DNA of 64,000 nucleotides from Pseudobutyrivibrio xylanivorans DSM 14809. Lineage in GTDB: Bacteria > Bacillota > Clostridia > Lachnospirales > Lachnospiraceae. How positions within the stretch are numbered: position 1 is the first letter of the stretch; every line of letters begins with the position of its first letter. The notes beneath the pieces were generated by a model that had not been told where the DNA came from, searched no databases, and was given only the letters and a program-made list of their open reading frames with translations. A program made the position numbers and the translations under genes. The stretch lies in assembly GCF_900141825.1 (NCBI RefSeq), contig NZ_FQYQ01000007.1, positions 1 to 64,000 of the forward strand. The letters are read 5' to 3'. This document shows positions 44,604-54,913 of the stretch, piece after piece.

Positions 44604-46454
44604 TTAATTCATAGGGTGAAAGTAATTGAATACATTGGCGGCTGCTTCCTGATTCATTCCATCTGTGGCTGCCAGTTCTTCAATTGTAGCTTCTGCCATT
44701 TTTTCTGCCGACACAAACCTTTTCATAAGAGCTTTTCTTCTCTTTGGTCCAATTCCTGGAATATCATCTAAGAAGCTGTGAACCTGTCCTTTGCTTCTGA
44801 GACTTCTGTGATATTCAATTGCAAATCTATGGGCCTCGTCCTGTAGTCTTGTGATAAGCTTGAAGCCCTCGGAATGAGTATCGATAGGAAGCTCCTGATC
44901 TCTAAAATATAATCCTCTGGTTCTATGGTGATCGTCCTTAACCATACCAGCAATAGGTATGTGAAGACCTAATTCTGCCAGAACCTGCTCCGCAATATGG
45001 ATCTGACCCTTACCACCATCCATCATGATTACATCAGGAAATTTCGTGAAGCTATCTTCAATCACTCCGCCATTCTCTTCCAGCTCCTCTAATCCGTGCG
45101 AAAAACGGCGTTTAAGAACTTCATACATAGATGCGTAATCATTTGGGCCCTCAACAGTTTTAATCTTGAATTTGCGGTAATCTGAGCGTTTGGGCTTACC
45201 TTTCTCGAATACTACCATGGAACCAACTGACTGAAATCCTGAAATGTTGGAAATATCGAAGGCTTCCATACGGCTGGCGCCTTCAAGGCCAAGAAGAGTC
45301 GATATTTCTTTCATAGCACCGATAGTGCGGCTCTCTTCCTTTTTAATCTTTTCTCTGTCCTGATCCAAAACCATCTGAGCATTTTTAGCCGCCAGCTCCA
45401 CAAGCTTTTCCTTGGCTCCTCGCTTAGGCGTTCTAAGATAAACTCTGGCACCTTTTTTATTTGTCAGCCAGTTTTCTATTAGCTCTGCTTCCTCTAAATC
45501 ATACTGGACATATATTTCCCTAGGAACAAATGGCGTTCCTGTATAGTAGTCCTTCAAGAAATATTGGAGCAGATCCTCATCTGTATCATCCACTCTTACA
45601 TTGATAAAGAAATGCTCTCGTCCAATCATTTTGCCACCGCGGATAAAGAATACCTGAACAACGGCATCTTCTGTCGCTTTTGCCATGGCAATAATGTCTC
45701 TATCCTCACCATCCAGCTGTGTGGCTTTCTGTCTGCCTGCGCATGCCTTTACCGACTCGATTAAATCGCGATAAAGTGCAGCTTTCTCAAAATCTAATTC
45801 CTCTGAAGCGGCAAGCATTTTTGTTTCTAAATCTTTTAGCGTATCGTAGTAATCTCCATTTAAAAACTCGATTACCTTATCTACATTTTTCCGATATTCA
45901 TCCTTATCAACGTTTCCCTGACATGGACCCAGACATTGGCCAATATGATAATTCAGGCAAGGTCTGTTCTTGCCAAAATTCTCCGGCAACTTCTGATTGC
46001 AGGTACGAATCTTATATAATTTCTGAACCAAATCAATTGTGTCATGAACTGCTCCCGCCGAAGTAAATGGGCCAAAGAATTTGCTTCCATTCTTTTTGAG
46101 TCTACGGGAAAAGAGAACCCTCGGATAAGCCTCTGTGAGGGTAACTTCGATGTAAGGATAGGTTTTATCATCACGAAGCATTGTGTTGTACTTTGGACGA
46201 TATTCCTTTATTAGATTGCACTCTAAAATGAGGGCTTCCATCTCGGAATCAGTGACGATGAATTCAAAATAATCGATATTCTGAACCATCTGCTTTTTCT
46301 TTAGGCCCTCATCGTGACTAGGCTGAAAGTATTGACGGACTCTGTTGCGTAAGGACAACGCTTTTCCCACGTAAATAATCTCATCATTTTTTCCGTGCAT
46401 TAGATAAACTCCCGGTTGGTCCGGGAGTTTACTTAAGTCTTGTTCTGTTACCAT
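44604..46454 (-). CDS. uvrC: Excinuclease ABC subunit C
   Basis: 616 residues. GIY-YIG nuclease at the N-terminus ([18 protein letters not shown], about 15-32). A UvrB-binding UVR motif lies near residue 210 ([22 protein letters not shown]-like). A central Cys-containing GQCLGPC stretch, an RNase H-like endonuclease domain with AFDISN and MMDGGKGQ, and C-terminal helix-hairpin-helix ([17 protein letters not shown]) complete the layout. It makes both incisions in nucleotide excision repair. It starts 4 bases after ftsH. Confidence 0.96.
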   Translation of the reverse strand: MVTEQDLSKLPDQPGVYLMHGKNDEIIYVGKALSLRNRVRQYFQPSHDEGLKKKQMVQNIDYFEFIVTDSEMEALILECNLIKEYRPKYNTMLRDDKTYPYIEVTLTEAYPRVLFSRRLKKNGSKFFGPFTSAGAVHDTIDLVQKLYKIRTCNQKLPENFGKNRPCLNYHIGQCLGPCQGNVDKDEYRKNVDKVIEFLNGDYYDTLKDLETKMLAASEELDFEKAALYRDLIESVKACAGRQKATQLDGEDRDIIAMAKATEDAVVQVFFIRGGKMIGREHFFINVRVDDTDEDLLQYFLKDYYTGTPFVPREIYVQYDLEEAELIENWLTNKKGARVYLRTPKRGAKEKLVELAAKNAQMVLDQDREKIKKEESRTIGAMKEISTLLGLEGASRMEAFDISNISGFQSVGSMVVFEKGKPKRSDYRKFKIKTVEGPNDYASMYEVLKRRFSHGLEELEENGGVIEDSFTKFPDVIMMDGGKGQIHIAEQVLAELGLHIPIAGMVKDDHHRTRGLYFRDQELPIDTHSEGFKLITRLQDEAHRFAIEYHRSLRSKGQVHSFLDDIPGIGPKRRKALMKRFVSAEKMAEATIEELAATDGMNQEAAANVFNYFHPMN

Positions 46455-46457
46455 AAA

Positions 46458-48473
46458 TTACTCATCAAAAATACTATCTGTAACTACGTTATTAGGGTCA
46501 TCTTCAAAGACGCTCTTAAACTGTGATGCAGGGTCTTTCTCCTTGTCTGCATCTGGGTCTGGAATACCCTTAATCTCTCTGAAAATCTTCATGAATTCTT
46601 TACCAGTAATAGTCTCGTTTTCGAAAAGATACTCAGAAATCTTATCAAGGCTTTCCATGTTCTCAGAAAGAAGTTCCTTAGCCTTAGCATAGGCTTCAGT
46701 AATCATCTTAAGAACTTCGTCATCAATCTGGGCTGCTGTGTTCTCACCGCAGATAAGAGAAGCTCTTCCGTCAAGATACTGACTCTCTACTGTAGCAAGT
46801 CCCATCATGCCAAACTTCTCTGACATACCAAAGCGAGTAACCATAGCTCTGGCAATCTTTGTAGCCTGCTCAATATCGTTTGCTGCACCTGATGTAAACG
46901 AACCAAACTTGATATCCTCGGCAGCTCTACCACCCATGTATGTAACAATCTTCGCAATGAGCTCATCCTTTGTCTCAAGGAACTTCTCCTCCTCTGGAGT
47001 CTGAAGTGTGTAGCCCAAAGCACCCATTGTACGTGGTACGATTGTAATCTTCTGAACTGGCTCAGCATCCTTCTGGAGTGCTGAAACAAGTGCGTGACCA
47101 ACCTCGTGATAAGAAACGATTCTACGCTCCTTCTCACTCATTGCTCTATCCTTCTTCTCCTTGCCACCTACAGCAACGAGCTCGAAGGCCTCAAATAAAT
47201 CTTTCTGATTAACAAACTTTCGCTTATCCTTAACTGCAAGGATAGCTGCCTCGTTGATAATGTTGGCAAGGTCAGAACCTACAAGTCCAACAGATGCAAG
47301 AGCAAGTGCATCTAAATCAACCGACTCATCCATCTTAACATCCTTGGCATGAACCTTAAGGATTTCAAGACGTCCCTTCTGGTCTGGTCGATCTACGATA
47401 ATTCGTCTATCGAAACGTCCTGGACGAAGAAGTGCTTTATCAAGAACCTCTGGACGGTTTGTAGCTGCAAGAATAAGAAGACCCTTGTTAGAATCAAATC
47501 CGTCCATTTCTGAAAGGAGCTGATTAAGTGTCTGCTCACGCTCATCATTACCACCGCCATAGTGAGCATCACGGCTCTTACCAATGGCATCAATCTCATC
47601 GATGAATACGATACAAGGTGCTACCTTCTGCGCCTCCTTGAAAAGGTCACGTACACGTGATGCACCTACACCAACGAACATCTCTACGAAATCTGAACCT
47701 GCAAGTGAGAAGAATGGAACACCAGCTTCCCCGGCAACTGCCTTTGCAAGAAGTGTCTTACCTGTTCCAGGAGGGCCTACTAAAAGTGCACCCTTTGGAA
47801 GCTTAGCACCGATTTCCGTATATTTCTTAGGATTGTGAAGGAAATCAACCATTTCCTGAACTGATTCCTTAGCCTCATCCTGACCTGCAACATCCTTAAA
47901 TGTGATACCTGTTGCTTTCTCCATGTTATAGAGCTTGGCATTTGATTTGCCAACACCCATTGGGCCTGCGCCCATCTTCTTCATAAGGTAGCCTAGGATT
48001 ACCCAAAGCAATACCAATGGAAGGATAAAGGATAGGATGTTGTAAATAATAGCCGCTGTAGAATCAGGAATTGTACCCTTAATCTCGACTTTATGCTTTT
48101 TAAGAAGTGGCATCAACTCATCATCCTGTACACCTGGGTACGCGGTATAAAGAGTCGACTTTGCTTTCTGACCTGTTGCCTCATAAAGCTGCTGAAGCTT
48201 AGCTGCCTCCTCATCTGAAACACCATAGGTCTCGCCCTCTTTTAATTCGATGTTAATAACATCATCCTTGAAGGTGACGCTATCTACCTTATCATCTTCA
48301 ACCAGCGTCAAGAACTCTGTGTATGTGATTTCTTGATTTCCGCCAGAACTTGAGCCCTTATACATCATGCTTGTAAAGAAAAGCGCTATAAGTACAAGAA
48401 TTCCTAATGTATAAAAAGGCTGACGATTATTCTTTTTATCTCCACCATTCTGGTTGTTATTATTTTCGTTCAC
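46458..48473 (-). CDS. ftsH: ATP-dependent zinc metalloprotease FtsH
   Basis: 671 residues. Start codon is GTG (48473) after GGAGG. Two membrane segments (about 21-37 and 140-163) flank an extracytoplasmic domain. The AAA module has Walker A GPPGTGKT at 233-240 and Walker B VFIDEIDA. Zinc protease motif HEVGH at 456-460. It degrades misassembled membrane proteins and regulators. The cytoplasmic C-terminus is acidic. Confidence 0.97.
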   Translation of the reverse strand: MNENNNNQNGGDKKNNRQPFYTLGILVLIALFFTSMMYKGSSSGGNQEITYTEFLTLVEDDKVDSVTFKDDVINIELKEGETYGVSDEEAAKLQQLYEATGQKAKSTLYTAYPGVQDDELMPLLKKHKVEIKGTIPDSTAAIIYNILSFILPLVLLWVILGYLMKKMGAGPMGVGKSNAKLYNMEKATGITFKDVAGQDEAKESVQEMVDFLHNPKKYTEIGAKLPKGALLVGPPGTGKTLLAKAVAGEAGVPFFSLAGSDFVEMFVGVGASRVRDLFKEAQKVAPCIVFIDEIDAIGKSRDAHYGGGNDEREQTLNQLLSEMDGFDSNKGLLILAATNRPEVLDKALLRPGRFDRRIIVDRPDQKGRLEILKVHAKDVKMDESVDLDALALASVGLVGSDLANIINEAAILAVKDKRKFVNQKDLFEAFELVAVGGKEKKDRAMSEKERRIVSYHEVGHALVSALQKDAEPVQKITIVPRTMGALGYTLQTPEEEKFLETKDELIAKIVTYMGGRAAEDIKFGSFTSGAANDIEQATKIARAMVTRFGMSEKFGMMGLATVESQYLDGRASLICGENTAAQIDDEVLKMITEAYAKAKELLSENMESLDKISEYLFENETITGKEFMKIFREIKGIPDPDADKEKDPASQFKSVFEDDPNNVVTDSIFDE

Positions 48474-48586
48474 ATCTGCCTCCGAATCGTAATTTAATTT
48501 TGTACGATACTAATTTATCATATATTGTTGCAAAAGTATCGATTTTAATACTTTTTTAATACATTTAAAATAATAAAACCACTTGT

Positions 48587-48671
48587 TACGCTCTCAAGCC
48601 TTGTCATTACTCCGCTCAACGTAGAATGTTTCGCTTTAGTAATGTCAAGAGCTTGATAGCTACAAGTGGTT
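48587..48671 (-). repeat. Dispersed structured element, copy C (3' of the ABC ATPase gene)
   Basis: 85 nt with a 10-bp outer stem AACCACTTGT/ACAAGTGGTT (48587-48596, 48662-48671), inner TCAAGC/GCTTGA and TTGnCATTACT/AGTAATGnCAA. Conserved loop bases match copies A and B. Its minus-strand exit is followed by TTTTATTATTTT, so this copy may also terminate the ABC operon. It starts 12 bases after the ATPase stop. Confidence 0.75.
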
Positions 48672-48682
48672 AATAAAATAAA

Positions 48683-49480
48683 CTATTTAGATAGAATTTC
48701 AGTATCATTCGTAAATTCGGTTCCTGACACTTCTTCAAACTTATGAAGAAGGTCCTCGATAGTAAGATTTTTCTTCTCTTCTCCGCTGATATTAAGGATT
48801 ACACGTCCCTCATTCATCATGATAAGTCTATTACCGTAATTAATGGCATCACGCATATTGTGTGTAACCATCATAGCTGTAAGACCGTGCTCCTTAATTA
48901 GCATATCTGTAATCTCAAGAACCTTTGATGCTGTTTTAGGATCAAGAGCAGCTGTATGCTCATCCAGAAGAAGTACCTTTGGCTTCTGAATTGTCGCCAT
49001 CAGAAGTGTAAGAGCCTGTCTCTGACCACCCGAAAGAAGGCCTACCTTTGCTGTTAATCTGTCTTCCAAACCAAGATCAAGCTCCTTAAGCATCTCATGA
49101 TAACGTGCACGTTCTGATCGAGTAACTCCCCAGCCAAGTCCTCTGCCTTTTCCACGGCGGGCTGCAAGAGCCATATTTTCATCAATCTGCATATTTGCTG
49201 CAGTTCCTGTCATTGGGTCCTGAAATACTCGACCCAAATATTTTGCACGCTTATGCTCAGGAAGTCCTGTTACATCAATTCCATCAATTGTAATACTTCC
49301 ACCGTCTACAGGCCAAACACCCGCTACAGCATTAAGGAATGTAGATTTTCCTGCACCATTTCCACCAATTACTGTACAGAATTCTCCCTCTGCAAGATTA
49401 AGTGTGGCACCAGCCAATGCTACCTTCTCGTTGATTGTGCCAGCATTGAAGGTCTTTTGTAAATTAAAAGCATTAAGCAT
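48683..49480 (-). CDS. ABC transporter ATP-binding protein (TrpZ-like)
   Basis: 265 residues. Walker A GGNGAGKST, Q-loop region GRVFQDPMTGTAANM, signature LSGGQRQALTL, Walker B VLLLDEHTAALD and switch His in MVTHNMRDA. It overlaps the permease gene by 8 bases. With the two upstream genes it forms a small-solute importer. The substrate is suggested by family only. Confidence 0.9.
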   Translation of the reverse strand: MLNAFNLQKTFNAGTINEKVALAGATLNLAEGEFCTVIGGNGAGKSTFLNAVAGVWPVDGGSITIDGIDVTGLPEHKRAKYLGRVFQDPMTGTAANMQIDENMALAARRGKGRGLGWGVTRSERARYHEMLKELDLGLEDRLTAKVGLLSGGQRQALTLLMATIQKPKVLLLDEHTAALDPKTASKVLEITDMLIKEHGLTAMMVTHNMRDAINYGNRLIMMNEGRVILNISGEEKKNLTIEDLLHKFEEVSGTEFTNDTEILSK

Positions 49481-50402
49481 TTCCCTTACCTCCTCTTCTG
49501 GCTGCCTTTCTAAAGGAGCTATTTGCCTTATTCTTTAAATATGGTACTGCAAGGAATACTGCAACGATGATAGCTGTGAAAAGCTTCATGTCGTTTGCTG
49601 GCATCTTGAGCCACAGTACAATCGCGATAAACAGGTAGTATAAAATTCCACCTATGATTACAAAAGATAATGCTAATGCGAAATTTGATTTCTTTCTAAA
49701 CAGCGCTGTACACAAAACATCACCTATGATAATAGACGCTAATCCGATAACGATAGCACCACGTCCCATATTTACATCAGCATTTCCGTTAAACTGAGCA
49801 AATAATGCTCCAGCAAATGCTACTAATGCATTTGAAATAATAAGCCCCAAAGCCTTCATAACATTTACATTAATTCCCTGCGCCTTTGCCATAGCTGGAT
49901 TAGTACCTGTTGCTCTAAGTGCAGAACCCATCTCTGTACCGAAGAACCAATACATAAGTGCAATGATAATAGCTGCCATTACAATTACTGTAATAAGAGC
50001 GTCTGTCTTGTATCTAAGAGATACTGCCAAATTATATTTATCTACCGAAATAGGAGTGTTAGGCTGATTGTCAGCTATTCTAAGATTAATGGAGTACAAT
50101 GCGAGCTGTGTTAAAATTCCTGCCAAAATATCTGGAATACCAAGAACTGTATGAAGCACACCAGTTATAAGACCAGCTGCTGCTCCTGCAATAAACGCCA
50201 ACACAAGGGCAAGTATCCATGAATGACCTGAAAGAATAACCATGGCCGCTACAGCTCCACCTGTCGCGAAAGAACCATCTACAGACAAATCTGCGAAATT
50301 CAATAATTTAAATGTAATAAATATGCCGAGAGCCATAATTCCATAAATTATACCTTGCGCTACGGTGCCCGGCATTCCTGCTATTAGTGTTTCAATTCCC
50401 AT
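49473..50402 (-). CDS. ABC transporter permease (TrpY-like)
   Basis: 309 residues from the ATG at 50402 (GGAG upstream); a TTG four codons earlier is less likely. About eight to nine hydrophobic segments of the branched-chain-permease fold (BPD_transp_2). Conserved LLNFADLSVDGSFATGGA near the N-terminus, and AMAKAQGINVNVMKALGLIISNALVA in the centre. It lies between the binding protein and ATPase genes. Confidence 0.88.
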   Translation of the reverse strand: MGIETLIAGMPGTVAQGIIYGIMALGIFITFKLLNFADLSVDGSFATGGAVAAMVILSGHSWILALVLAFIAGAAAGLITGVLHTVLGIPDILAGILTQLALYSINLRIADNQPNTPISVDKYNLAVSLRYKTDALITVIVMAAIIIALMYWFFGTEMGSALRATGTNPAMAKAQGINVNVMKALGLIISNALVAFAGALFAQFNGNADVNMGRGAIVIGLASIIIGDVLCTALFRKKSNFALALSFVIIGGILYYLFIAIVLWLKMPANDMKLFTAIIVAVFLAVPYLKNKANSSFRKAARRGGKGNA

Positions 50403-50417
50403 TTTAAACTCCAAAGA

Positions 50418-50442
50418 GCAAGGCCCAAAAATCTGGCCTTGC
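50418..50442 (-). terminator. Attenuator-like hairpin between binding-protein and permease genes
   Basis: GCAAGGCC/GGCCTTGC with a 9-base loop followed by TCTTT on the minus strand. Partial termination here would give more binding protein than permease, a common arrangement. Confidence 0.6.
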
Positions 50443-50479
50443 CCGTATTAATAAATTTTATTTTTTTTAATACTTCTCT

Positions 50480-51508
50480 TTATTCCATTTCAATTTCTAC
50501 ATAATCTTCTGGAACCTTGATACCAAGAGTATCTGCGATAGACTTGTTATATTCCTTTGTGAACTCTGTAGCATATTCAATATCGTATGTAGCTGGATCT
50601 TTTCCATTTACTAAGATTTCGTATGCCATGAGGCCAGCATTGTAACCGATGTCATAGTATGAAATAGAAAGAGTAGCGATACCACATCCCTTGCAGATTC
50701 CCTCTTCACCTGCAACGATAGGTACTCCTGCTGTTAAAGCTACATTGTTGATTGTCTCAGCTGCGTTAGCTGCTACATTATCTGTAGGAACATATAAAAC
50801 GTCGCTTGAGCCACATGCTGACTGTACTACTGTTGCAACATCTGCAGAATCAGCAAATGTGTAATCATTTACGTTGTAACCATACTTCTCTAAATACTTT
50901 GTAATTTCTTTTGCCTGATACAATGAGTTCTTCTCACCTGAGCAATAGATAAGTCCAACTTCCTTAGCATCTGGAAAAAGTGTATTTAACATTTCTGCCT
51001 GACCATCAAGTGGTGCAAGATCAGAAGTACCTGTTACATTTACGCCAGTAGCACCGCTCCAATCCTCGATATCGAGAGCAGATGCATAATCTGTAATTGA
51101 TGTAGCAACGATTGGAATAGAATTTGTAGCTGTAGCTGCAGCCTGTAATGCAGGTGTAGCATTTGCCATAATCAAATCTACGTTATCAGATACAAATGTA
51201 TTTGCAATTGTTGCACATGTAGCATTGTCACCTGATGCGTTCTCGATAGTTACTGTGACCTTGTCTCCAAGCTTCTCAACAATAGCATCTTGGAATCCCT
51301 CAGTAGCTGCATCTAAAGCTGGATGCTGAACAAGCTGTATAACTCCCACATTATAAGTTTTTGAATCGTCTGTTGAAGCAGCTGCAGTTTCTGTAGCAGC
51401 TTCTGATGTTGTGCTCTCAGCTTCTTTCTGAGCAGCAGAATCAGTTCCACAGGCAACCAAAGAAAGTGTCAATGTCATCATTGCGATCAGACTAACAAGT
51501 TTCTTCAT
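50480..51508 (-). CDS. ABC transporter substrate-binding lipoprotein (TrpX-like)
   Basis: 342 residues from the ATG at 51508 behind AAGGAGGAG. Lipoprotein signal with lipobox LVAC (Cys near 20), then an Ala/Thr/Ser-rich linker. The rest is a type I periplasmic-binding fold of the PF04392 family (NVGVIQLVQHPALDAATEGF...). Known members of this group bind tryptophan or tyrosine. No T-box or other amino-acid leader precedes the gene here, so the ligand is left open. Confidence 0.9.
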   Translation of the reverse strand: MKKLVSLIAMMTLTLSLVACGTDSAAQKEAESTTSEAATETAAASTDDSKTYNVGVIQLVQHPALDAATEGFQDAIVEKLGDKVTVTIENASGDNATCATIANTFVSDNVDLIMANATPALQAAATATNSIPIVATSITDYASALDIEDWSGATGVNVTGTSDLAPLDGQAEMLNTLFPDAKEVGLIYCSGEKNSLYQAKEITKYLEKYGYNVNDYTFADSADVATVVQSACGSSDVLYVPTDNVAANAAETINNVALTAGVPIVAGEEGICKGCGIATLSISYYDIGYNAGLMAYEILVNGKDPATYDIEYATEFTKEYNKSIADTLGIKVPEDYVEIEME

Positions 51509-51539
51509 ATTTTTCTCCTCCTTAATATTCAATGTGTAC

Positions 51540-51568
51540 ACTTTAGCACTTTTAACGACTAAAGTCAA
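51540..51568 (-). promoter_or_regulatory. Promoter of the ABC importer operon
   Basis: TTGACT (51568-51563), 17 bases, TAAAGT (51545-51540) on the minus strand, about 32 bases before the start codon. GACT-rich repeats (TTGACTAATTGACT) around the -35 could be an operator. Confidence 0.65.
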
Positions 51569-51663
51569 TTAGTCAAACTAAGGCCTTTGGAGGAAAATTA
51601 TTTCTGTATTTAATTGATTTTTCTGTTTGATCTTAATTATTAAGAATTCCATTAATAGGTTTA

Positions 51664-53028
51664 TTAGAAATGGTGAAACCCATCTTCGCCAAATTTCTTA
51701 TCGAGCTTTTTACAGCAATAATAGAATCCCGGAATAAGGAAGAACACAGCAAACAGCCATGCAATTGGACTAGCCCAGATTGCACCTGCATAACCTATCA
51801 TTGGCACAAATGTAAATGCCACAAGGATCCTTGCTATCATTTCCATTACACCTGAATATATTGCGAAGGTGGAAAATCCCATACCCTGAATTGCAAATCT
51901 GAATATATTTACGGCCGCAAGCAATGTATATGTAATTGCGTTTGCAAGCAGGAACATCATTGCCTGCTCAATAACTATGTCAGTATCTGTAAACAGTCTG
52001 AGTATATATCTTCCTGAGAAAAACAGGATTACAAATATAATAACTGCGTATATTGTTCCCAAAAGCTGTGCAGTCCATACCCCCTTCTTAACACGTGGGA
52101 TATTCTTTGCTCCTACATTCTGGCCTGCATATGTGGCCATTGTGCCTCCTAAAGCATCAAATGGGCACACTACAAACATAGATACTTTTACACCCGCTGT
52201 CATGGATGCTACGGCGATTGTACCCAGTCCATTAACTGCAGTCTGGAGAATAACAGAACCTATGGCTGTAATAGAGTACTGTAACCCAAATGGGATACCC
52301 ATGGCAATCAACACCTGAGTGTGATGTTTACCTAGAACCATATCTGTTTTCTTCATTTTTAAGATAGGGAATTTCTTTCTCATGTAAATAAGACAGCTTA
52401 AGCCTGCGATAAGCTGTGATATTACTGTAGCAAGCGCTGGACCTTCCACGTTCATTTTAAGGCCTATAATGAATGCTATATCAAGTACGATATTAATTCC
52501 TGCAGCCATTATAAGGAAATATGAAGGTGTCTTACTATCTCCAAGAGAACGCATTATACCTGCAGTCAAGTTATAAAGGAATGTAACTGGAATTCCAAAG
52601 AAAATAATTGATATGTACGCATAAGCTAAGTCGATAATATCATCTGGTGTTTGCATTATCGCTAATATGTCATAACAATAAATAGATATAACTGTAGTGA
52701 GCACTACAGAAAAAATAACAGATAATATAATAGAATTACCTACGAATTTTCTCATCGAATCATAAGATTCTGCTCCAAAACGCTGTGCGACTGGAATCGC
52801 AAATCCAGAGCATACACCTATACAGAATCCGTTAATGAGGAAATTTATCGAACCAGTGGAACCAACAGCTGCTAAAGCACTATCCCCAAGAGTTTGTCCT
52901 ACGATGATAGTATCCACCAAACTATACATTTGTTGAAATAACAAACCTGCCAACATAGGAATTGAGAAACCGAGTATAAGAGTAAGTGGATTTCCTTCTG
53001 TTAACTTCTTTGTAGAATCTGCAGCCAT
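51664..53028 (-). CDS. MATE family efflux transporter
   Basis: 454 residues with twelve hydrophobic segments in two halves. N-terminal GNPLTLILGFSIPMLAGLLFQQMYSLVDTIIVG is typical of the DinF/NorM-like MATE group. Exchanges Na+ or H+ for drugs or metabolites. No neighbouring regulator or substrate clue. A stand-alone gene. Confidence 0.92.
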   Translation of the reverse strand: MAADSTKKLTEGNPLTLILGFSIPMLAGLLFQQMYSLVDTIIVGQTLGDSALAAVGSTGSINFLINGFCIGVCSGFAIPVAQRFGAESYDSMRKFVGNSIILSVIFSVVLTTVISIYCYDILAIMQTPDDIIDLAYAYISIIFFGIPVTFLYNLTAGIMRSLGDSKTPSYFLIMAAGINIVLDIAFIIGLKMNVEGPALATVISQLIAGLSCLIYMRKKFPILKMKKTDMVLGKHHTQVLIAMGIPFGLQYSITAIGSVILQTAVNGLGTIAVASMTAGVKVSMFVVCPFDALGGTMATYAGQNVGAKNIPRVKKGVWTAQLLGTIYAVIIFVILFFSGRYILRLFTDTDIVIEQAMMFLLANAITYTLLAAVNIFRFAIQGMGFSTFAIYSGVMEMIARILVAFTFVPMIGYAGAIWASPIAWLFAVFFLIPGFYYCCKKLDKKFGEDGFHHF

Positions 53029-53065
53029 AAAATACTCCTTTGTATTTTAGTATAAATTTTGCTCC

Positions 53066-53094
53066 ATTAAATTGTCCTTGTCTTCATAATACAA
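53066..53094 (-). promoter_or_regulatory. Promoter candidate for the MATE gene
   Basis: TTGTAT (53094-53089), 17 bases, TTTAAT (53071-53066) on the minus strand. Moderate match. Confidence 0.42.
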
Positions 53095-53135
53095 TATATG
53101 ACTTTTATATGATATGAATTTTTTCCAAAAAATGT

Positions 53136-53170
53136 GCAAAAAAATCCCAGAACAATTTCTGTTCTGGGAT
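53136..53170 (-). terminator. Terminator of the alpha ribosomal operon (after rplQ)
   Basis: ATCCCAGAAC/GTTCTGGGAT with a 7-base loop and a run of seven T on the minus strand, 17 bases after the rplQ stop. Confidence 0.92.
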
Positions 53171-53186
53171 TAATGAAAGTCTCAAA

Positions 53187-53711
53187 TTATACTAACTCAA
53201 GAACAACTTCCATAGCTGCATCGCCCTTACGTGGTCCAATCTTAACGATACGTGTGTAACCACCCTTACGATCAACGTACTTTGGAGCGATCTCATCGAA
53301 TACGAAGTTAGCCATATCAACCTTGTGTGACTCTGACTTCTTTGCACCCTTAGCAGTTGGAGTGTAAAGAACCCGCATCATCTGACGACGAGCGTGAAGT
53401 CTTGAAGGAGAGTCCTTCTTAATCTTCTTATCTACTGTATCGTATACAGTAACCTTCTTGCCATCAACAACTTCCTTTACTCTCTTACCATCTTTATCCT
53501 TGCGAGCAACCTTAGCCTGAACTGTAACCTCTTCGAAGTTATCCTTTTCCTTTATACCAAGTGTAATGATGTGCTCTGCAATCTTCTTTACTTCCTTAGC
53601 CTTAGCCTCAGTTGTAACGATCTTTCCGTGATAAAGAAGCTCTGTTACCTGATTTCTTAAAAGTGCTTTTCTCTGTGAAGATGTTCTGCTTAACTTTCTG
53701 TACTTTGCCAT
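53187..53711 (-). CDS. rplQ: Large ribosomal subunit protein bL17, with insertion
   Basis: 174 residues from the ATG at 53711 (AAGGAGAAAAG upstream). The core matches L17 (YRKLSRTSSQRKALLRNQVTE at the start, RKGGYTRIVKIGPRKGDAAMEVVLEL at the end). Between ITLG and RLHARRQ there is an extra Lys/Val/Asp-rich segment of about 48 residues (56-103) absent from the 120-residue Bacillus protein. I recall similar enlarged L17 proteins in Lachnospiraceae. L17 sits at the peptide exit. Confidence 0.95.
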   Translation of the reverse strand: MAKYRKLSRTSSQRKALLRNQVTELLYHGKIVTTEAKAKEVKKIAEHIITLGIKEKDNFEEVTVQAKVARKDKDGKRVKEVVDGKKVTVYDTVDKKIKKDSPSRLHARRQMMRVLYTPTAKGAKKSESHKVDMANFVFDEIAPKYVDRKGGYTRIVKIGPRKGDAAMEVVLELV

Positions 53712-53734
53712 TTCTTTTCTCCTTAAAACTGGCG

Positions 53735-53818
53735 TCACAGGTGCTCATCGGTCTTACCCCGTAACTGTGATTAATGGAAAGGCATTCGCGAAAATGCTCA
53801 TCGGTCTTATATTTCACG
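53735..53818 (-). promoter_or_regulatory. Duplicated loop motif between rpoA and rplQ
   Basis: TAAGACCGATGAGCA occurs twice (53809-53795 and 53756-53742). Each copy lies in the loop of a hairpin whose stems differ: CGTGAAA/TTTCGCG (53818-53787) and TCACAG/CTGTGA (53770-53735). Same loop, different stems is what a protein-binding RNA site would show. It sits directly in the rplQ leader. Confidence 0.5.
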
Positions 53819-53853
53819 TATTATTTCCTGTTACTTAAATATCACTAAGCGAA

Positions 53854-54813
53854 TTAGTCCTCAATTAATCTAAGTGAAAGACCAAGCTCGCTAAGCTTCT
53901 GCTCTACTTCTTCCATTGACTTGCGACCAAGGTTACGTACCTTCATCATATCATCAGGTGACTTGTCGCAAAGCTCTGCTACTGTGTTGATACCAGCTCT
54001 CTTTAAGCAGTTGTATGAACGAACTGAAAGCTCAAGCTCATCAATGCTCATCTCAAGAGTCTTACCTGTTGTATCATCAGGCTTATCAGCGATAACGCTG
54101 AGATCCTGAGCAGCCTCTGAAAGATTAACGAATAAGTTAAGGTGCTCGCTGAGTACCTTTGCAGCCATAGAAACGGCCTCATCAGGACCCATAGTACCAT
54201 TTGTGTATACATCAAGTGTAAGCTTGTCGTAATCTGTAACCTGGCCTACACGAGTGTCTTCAACTGTCATATTTACACGCTCTACTGGTGTGTAAATTGA
54301 GTCAACTGCAATCTTGCCGATTGGAGTATCTGGAGTCTTGTTCTTATCTGCTGAAATATAACCTCTGTTCTTTGTAATTGTAAGCTCCATGTAAAGCTTG
54401 CAATCATTACCACCATTAAGGTGAGCAATAACAAGATCAGGATTAATAATCTCGATATCAGAGTCAACCTGGATATCAGCAGCTGTTACTACTCCTTCTC
54501 CCTCGAACTCGATATATGCTGTCTTTGGCTCATCTGAACTACTATTATTTCTAATAGCAAGCTCCTTGATATTCATAACGATTTCTGTAACGTCTTCCTT
54601 AACGCCTGGGATGGCACTAAACTCATGAAGAACGCCCTCAATCTTAATCTGGCTAACTGCAGCTCCAGGCAGAGATGAAAGCATAATTCTACGAAGAGAA
54701 TTGCCAAGTGTTATACCATAACCTCTCTCGAGAGGCTCTACAACGAATCTGCCGTATTTTTTGTCCTCAGAAATCTCAGCGATTTCAATATTTGGGTTTT
54801 CAAAATTTAACAC
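53854..54813 (-). CDS. rpoA: DNA-directed RNA polymerase alpha subunit
   Basis: 319 residues. N-terminal assembly domain ([29 protein letters not shown]) and C-terminal domain ([23 protein letters not shown]...[12 protein letters not shown]) that contacts UP elements. The latter is relevant to the A-tracts at the rRNA promoters here. Spacing to rpsD is 156 bases with two hairpins. Confidence 0.98.
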   Translation of the reverse strand: MLNFENPNIEIAEISEDKKYGRFVVEPLERGYGITLGNSLRRIMLSSLPGAAVSQIKIEGVLHEFSAIPGVKEDVTEIVMNIKELAIRNNSSSDEPKTAYIEFEGEGVVTAADIQVDSDIEIINPDLVIAHLNGGNDCKLYMELTITKNRGYISADKNKTPDTPIGKIAVDSIYTPVERVNMTVEDTRVGQVTDYDKLTLDVYTNGTMGPDEAVSMAAKVLSEHLNLFVNLSEAAQDLSVIADKPDDTTGKTLEMSIDELELSVRSYNCLKRAGINTVAELCDKSPDDMMKVRNLGRKSMEEVEQKLSELGLSLRLIED

Positions 54814-54846
54814 TACATTGCCTCCTTAATATAGTTTGCTAGACTC

Positions 54847-54876
54847 TAAAAAACAGAATATTTTAAAAATATTCTG
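54847..54876 (-). terminator. Attenuator-like terminator in front of rpoA
   Basis: CAGAATATTTT/AAAATATTCTG followed by six T on the minus strand, 34 bases before the rpoA start. As rpoA and rplQ must still be made, it is probably partial or regulated. Confidence 0.7.
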
Positions 54877-54913
54877 AATCTGCTTATGCCGTATAGAAAA
54901 ATTTTAACAAATC

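Noticed and set aside
51509-51663. T-box or tryptophan-responsive leader before the TrpX-like gene
   Set aside because: The spacer is short and contains only a promoter; no specifier loop or T-box sequence is visible.
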